From JBAYVY01 sp041674345 (GTDB taxonomy: Bacteria; Planctomycetota; Phycisphaerae; Phycisphaerales; Zrk34), in NCBI GenBank assembly GCA_041674345.1, contig JBAYVY010000039.1, forward strand, positions 1-16,575: a DNA stretch of 16,575 bases. The letters are read 5' to 3'. The number at the start of each line of letters is the position of its first letter. The stretch's first letter is position 1. Below are positions 13,618-16,575 of the stretch, one piece after another. Made by a program: the position numbers and the translations under genes. The notes below the pieces were generated by a model that saw nothing but the letters and a program-made list of their open reading frames with translations, had not been told where the DNA came from and did no database searches.

Positions 13618-15105
13618 ATGAAAAGTTCGCTCCTTATTCGTTGTGTGTTGATCGGTCTGGCGTGGTGTGGCGCGGCGCGGGCGGCGGACGATCCGCCGGC
13701 GGTGCCGACGAACCCGATCCCGCTCGGCGCCGAAGAACTGAAGATATGGAACGATCCGCGGTTCAAGGAACAGTTGATCGAAAGTTATAAATCGGTGACG
13801 GACCTTGAGCCGAAGGTTCAGCCGAAGGAGTTTGAGCAACTGACGAAGATTTTCGCGTTGATCCAGGACAACAAGATGGACGAAGCGCGTCAGATGATCG
13901 AGAAACATATGACGCCGGCGTCCAGCGGCGTGTTCGACTTCACGCTGGCGAACATCTACTTTCAGGACGACAAACTGGGGGAAGCGGCCAGGTGGTATCA
14001 GTCGGCGATCAAGAAACATGAAAAGTTCCGCCGGGCGTGGCGCAACCTGGCGCTGATCTTCATTCGTCAGAATGATTTCAGGAACGCGATTCCCGCGCTG
14101 ACGCAAGTCATCAAGCTGGGCGGAGGCGATGCGGTGACTTACGGGCTGCTGGGTTATGCGTATTCATCGGTGGACGACAATCTGCCGGCGGAATCGGCGT
14201 ATCGCATGGCGAACCTGCTGGACCCCGGGACGATGGACTGGAAGCTGGGGCTGGTTCGCAGTTTCTTCAAGCAGGAACGATTCGCCGACGCCTCGGCGAT
14301 GTGCAAACATCTGATCGCCGCCGACCCCACGCGGGCGGACCTGTGGCTGCTTCAGGCCAATGCGTTCATCGGTCTGAATCAGCCGATGCAGGCGGCGGAA
14401 AATTACGAGATCGTGGACCGGCTGGGCCAATCGACGGCGGCGAGTCTGAACACGCTGGCCGATATTTACATCAACACGGAACTGTACGGCCCGGCGGTGA
14501 AGAACTACATCCGCGCGATGGACCTGGACAAGGAAGGCAAACCGAACCGGGCGATTCGCGCGGCGAAGGTGCTGGCCGCCCGCGGCGCGACGGATGAAAC
14601 CAAACAGTTGCTGGAACACATCGAAGCCACGTTCACCGCGAAACTCGGCGATGCCGAGCGCAAGGATTTGCTGAAGCTGCATGCGCGTATCGCGATGGCG
14701 GAAGGGGCCGGGGCGGAACAGGCGCGGATTCTGGAACAGATCATCGAGCTTGATCCGCTGGACGGGGACGCCCTGATTCTGCTGGGCCAGTATCACGCGG
14801 GCATCGGCCTGGACGCGATGACGGCGGCGAAGGTGGCGGACGCGGACAAGGATGAGAAGACCGCCAAGGCGAAGAGTGCGACGGCCAACGATGAAATCGC
14901 CCGCGCGGTGTTCTACTATGAGCGTGCCGAGGGGCTGGAGAAGTTCGAGGCCGATGCGAAGGTGCGTCATGCGCAATTGCTGGTCAAACAGGCGAAGTAC
15001 GCCGAGGCGTTGCCGCTGTTGCGTCGGGCGCAGCAGATCAACCCGCGAGACAACATCGAGCAGTATTTGAAGTCGATCGAGCGCGTGGCGAACGTGCGGG
15101 GATGA
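13618..15105 (+). CDS. TPR protein of the TonB cluster
   Basis: The product has 495 residues from the ATG at 13618 (GTG at 13609 is in frame but overlaps the tonB stop region; AAAGGG at 13604-13609 fits the ATG with 8 nt spacing). Residues 1-22 are a signal peptide ending ARA. TPR units cover about 70-305 and resume from about 330 to 485; clear ones are FDFTLANIYFQDDKLGEAAR (107-126), AWRNLALIFIRQNDFRNAIP (140-159) and DLWLLQANAFIGLNQPMQAA. Between them is a lysine/alanine/aspartate-rich insert near 400-430. TPR proteins of this type are the last gene in Vibrio-like TonB2 clusters and are thought to help TonB2-TtpC transport in the periplasm. It starts 5 nt after the tonB stop, so it is in the same operon. 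Confidence 0.9.
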   Translation: MKSSLLIRCVLIGLAWCGAARAADDPPAVPTNPIPLGAEELKIWNDPRFKEQLIESYKSVTDLEPKVQPKEFEQLTKIFALIQDNKMDEARQMIEKHMTPASSGVFDFTLANIYFQDDKLGEAARWYQSAIKKHEKFRRAWRNLALIFIRQNDFRNAIPALTQVIKLGGGDAVTYGLLGYAYSSVDDNLPAESAYRMANLLDPGTMDWKLGLVRSFFKQERFADASAMCKHLIAADPTRADLWLLQANAFIGLNQPMQAAENYEIVDRLGQSTAASLNTLADIYINTELYGPAVKNYIRAMDLDKEGKPNRAIRAAKVLAARGATDETKQLLEHIEATFTAKLGDAERKDLLKLHARIAMAEGAGAEQARILEQIIELDPLDGDALILLGQYHAGIGLDAMTAAKVADADKDEKTAKAKSATANDEIARAVFYYERAEGLEKFEADAKVRHAQLLVKQAKYAEALPLLRRAQQINPRDNIEQYLKSIERVANVRG

Positions 15106-15187
15106 TGATCGGCGGCGGGGGCGATCGGCGGTTGCCTCGCTCCCACCGGATTGACCCGCATTCCGTTTGCCCCAAAGCCGCCGATCA
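15106..15187 (+). repeat. Inverted repeat after the TPR gene
   Basis: TGATCGGCGG (15106-15115) and CCGCCGATCA (15178-15187) are a perfect 10-bp inverted repeat with a 62-nt loop. A second copy of GATCGGCGG at 15123-15131 can pair with the same right arm. No T-run follows, so it is not a standard intrinsic terminator; it may still shape or stop the transcript between the TonB operon and the next gene. Confidence 0.45.
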
Positions 15188-15216
15188 ATCATGCGCGATC
15201 AAGCGGAGCGTTTTCC

Positions 15217-16575
15217 ATGAAACCCATCGACGGCCAAACGAGCGACGGCGGGTCGGGCGCGAGCCGGCTTCATCGGGTGCTGCTTGCCGCGGGATTCGGA
15301 TTGTTGTGCGTGTTGGGCGTGTTGCTCGGCTGGCATCGCATCATCAGCCCCGACATGGGCTTTCACCTGTCGCTGGCGCGATGGAGCGTACAGCACGGCT
15401 GGGTGCCGATGACCGATCCGCTGACCTACACCGTGCCGGAGAACCCGTGCGTCAATATGCAGTGGCTTTCCGATCTGATGGTGTACGGTATGCACCAGTG
15501 GGGCGGGGCGGGAGTGATCGAGGCATCGACCATCGTCGCGACGCTGGGGTTCAGCGCGTTGCTGTTGTTCAGGGCGTTTCGCCGAAACGGTCGGATTTCG
15601 TTGTCGGGTTTGTTGTTGCTGCTGCTGTTTTTCCTCGGCAATTTCTGGGAACCCCGACCGCATCTGTTGTCGTGGATTTTCGGTTCGCTCATTCTGTTGA
15701 TTTTGGAGGAACACGCGCGGGGCGGCGGCAGGCGATGGCTTTGGCTGTTGCCGGTCATCCTGTTGTTGTGGGTGAACATCCATTCGCTGTTCATGCTGGG
15801 CCCGGTCATCATATGCACCTATGTTTTCAGCCACGTCGTGGCCGGTCGTTTTCGCGCCCGACCGATCGACAAACGTTTGCTGATCTGGTGCGCGATCGCG
15901 GTGATGGTGATTGTGGTCAATCCGTATCACATCCGGGGCGTCCTGTTTCCGTTCGGTCAGTTGGGGGATATTCAGAACGCGGGCATTTTCAAATCCACAC
16001 AGGTGGGCACCGCCGAGTTTCTCTCGCCGTTCTCGTTCGGGCAGTATGTCATCGACGGATGGTTTGTTCCGTTCCAGTCGCGGCTGTATTGGCAGCTTAC
16101 AGCGCTGCTCGTGGTGATCGGATGGATCGGCGGCCTGCGGAAATGGTCGCTGTTTGACTGGCTGGTGGCCGCGGGGTTCTTGTACGCATTTTCGCTGGCG
16201 AGCAAGAACTTCGGCTACTTCATCATGGCGGTGTTTCCGATGGCCGCGGCGGGACTGGATCATGTCGGTCGGTATTTGGCGATGCGGCTCGGCGGGCGAC
16301 CGACCGGCTCGGATCGCCCCGCGCCGATTTGGCAAACCATGTGGGCGGGCGGATTGTGCGTGCTGATCGCGATGCTCATCGCGGCGGTGGCATCGGGGCG
16401 GCTGAATCAGGCCAGTTGGATGGTCGATCAGCCCGGTGTTGGATTCAACACAGCCGTTCTGCCGGTGAATGCCTGCAAGTTCATCGAAACCCATCACATC
16501 GAAGGGCGGCTGCTGAACAGTTGGAACGACGGCGGCTACATCGCATGGACGACCGGGCAAAAGGTGTTCGTTTAC
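15217..16575 (+). CDS. Polytopic membrane protein, possible GT-C-like, C-terminus outside the window
   Basis: The frame is open from an ATG at 15217 (CGGAG 8 nt upstream) to the window edge, 453 residues. About nine or ten membrane segments are visible (for example 18-38, 101-120, 128-143, 150-165, 174-205, 221-235, 291-308, 311-326, 374-393). The first outer loop has SPDMGFHLSLARW and DPLTYT, and then NMQWLSDLMVYG; after the membrane part comes LLNSWNDGGYIAW...KVFVY (432-453). Such a D-x-G-x-H loop and a late N-x-W/F-x-x-GGY block are seen in large, uncharacterised membrane proteins that I associate loosely with GT-C lipid-linked glycosyltransferases. The catalytic role is not proven from what is visible. 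It is separated from the TPR gene by 111 nt and an inverted repeat, so it may be its own unit. Confidence 0.75.
   Translation, partial: MKPIDGQTSDGGSGASRLHRVLLAAGFGLLCVLGVLLGWHRIISPDMGFHLSLARWSVQHGWVPMTDPLTYTVPENPCVNMQWLSDLMVYGMHQWGGAGVIEASTIVATLGFSALLLFRAFRRNGRISLSGLLLLLLFFLGNFWEPRPHLLSWIFGSLILLILEEHARGGGRRWLWLLPVILLLWVNIHSLFMLGPVIICTYVFSHVVAGRFRARPIDKRLLIWCAIAVMVIVVNPYHIRGVLFPFGQLGDIQNAGIFKSTQVGTAEFLSPFSFGQYVIDGWFVPFQSRLYWQLTALLVVIGWIGGLRKWSLFDWLVAAGFLYAFSLASKNFGYFIMAVFPMAAAGLDHVGRYLAMRLGGRPTGSDRPAPIWQTMWAGGLCVLIAMLIAAVASGRLNQASWMVDQPGVGFNTAVLPVNACKFIETHHIEGRLLNSWNDGGYIAWTTGQKVFVY

Noticed and set aside
15102..16157. Plus-strand frame of 351 codons after the TPR gene
   Set aside because: It is arginine- and histidine-rich with no membrane segments, while the frame from 15217 gives a convincing multi-pass membrane protein over the same bases.
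15199..16560. Minus-strand frame of 453 codons opposite the membrane protein
   Set aside because: It is a Gln/His/Arg-rich shadow of a leucine-rich membrane gene.

Overview
The window reads as accessory chromosome of a fairly GC-rich, diderm bacterium of the PVC type (Planctomycetota or Verrucomicrobiota; I cannot decide between them from sequence alone). The clues are a PEP-CTERM protein with a VPEP...RRRKA tail, a secreted protein of the TIGR02597 type, a beta-helix surface protein with a short C-terminal module of a kind common in that superphylum, a long TonB-dependent receptor and many secreted repeat proteins. No rRNA, tRNA, CRISPR array, transposase or phage gene was seen.

Layout. (1) Positions 1-393, minus strand: the N-terminal part of a secreted Sel1-repeat protein with a collagen-like Gly-Thr/Ser-Pro spacer, cut by the window edge. 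(2) Positions 394-1096: a 0.7 kb gene-poor stretch holding a heptamer-based repeat that can fold back on itself and several small hairpins. (3) Positions 1097-5011, plus strand: three exported proteins in a row (TIGR02597-like, PEP-CTERM, beta-helix), each with an AAGG-type ribosome binding site 10 nt before its start, closed by a perfect 13-bp intrinsic terminator at 5055-5088. (4) Positions 5129-9369: a helical-repeat protein whose stop overlaps the start of a 997-residue TonB-dependent receptor. (5) Positions 9420-15105: a complete energy-transduction operon in the order DUF3450 protein, long ExbB (TtpC type), short ExbB, ExbD, TonB, TPR protein. This is the gene order of the TonB2/TtpC systems known from Vibrio and other Gammaproteobacteria. 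(6) Positions 15217-16575: the start of a large polytopic membrane protein, cut by the window edge.

How the genes fit together. The receptor would import a ligand through the outer membrane, powered by ExbB/ExbD/TonB. The periplasmic coiled-coil proteins (DUF3450 and the N-terminal domain of the long ExbB) and the TPR protein would organise that machine. The three highly codon-biased secreted proteins upstream are candidates for surface components that capture or present the ligand. The ligand is not evident from the sequence. The most interesting point is this whole arrangement: a TtpC-type TonB machine hard-wired to its own receptor and placed just behind a set of exported surface proteins, with a terminator between surface and transport parts.
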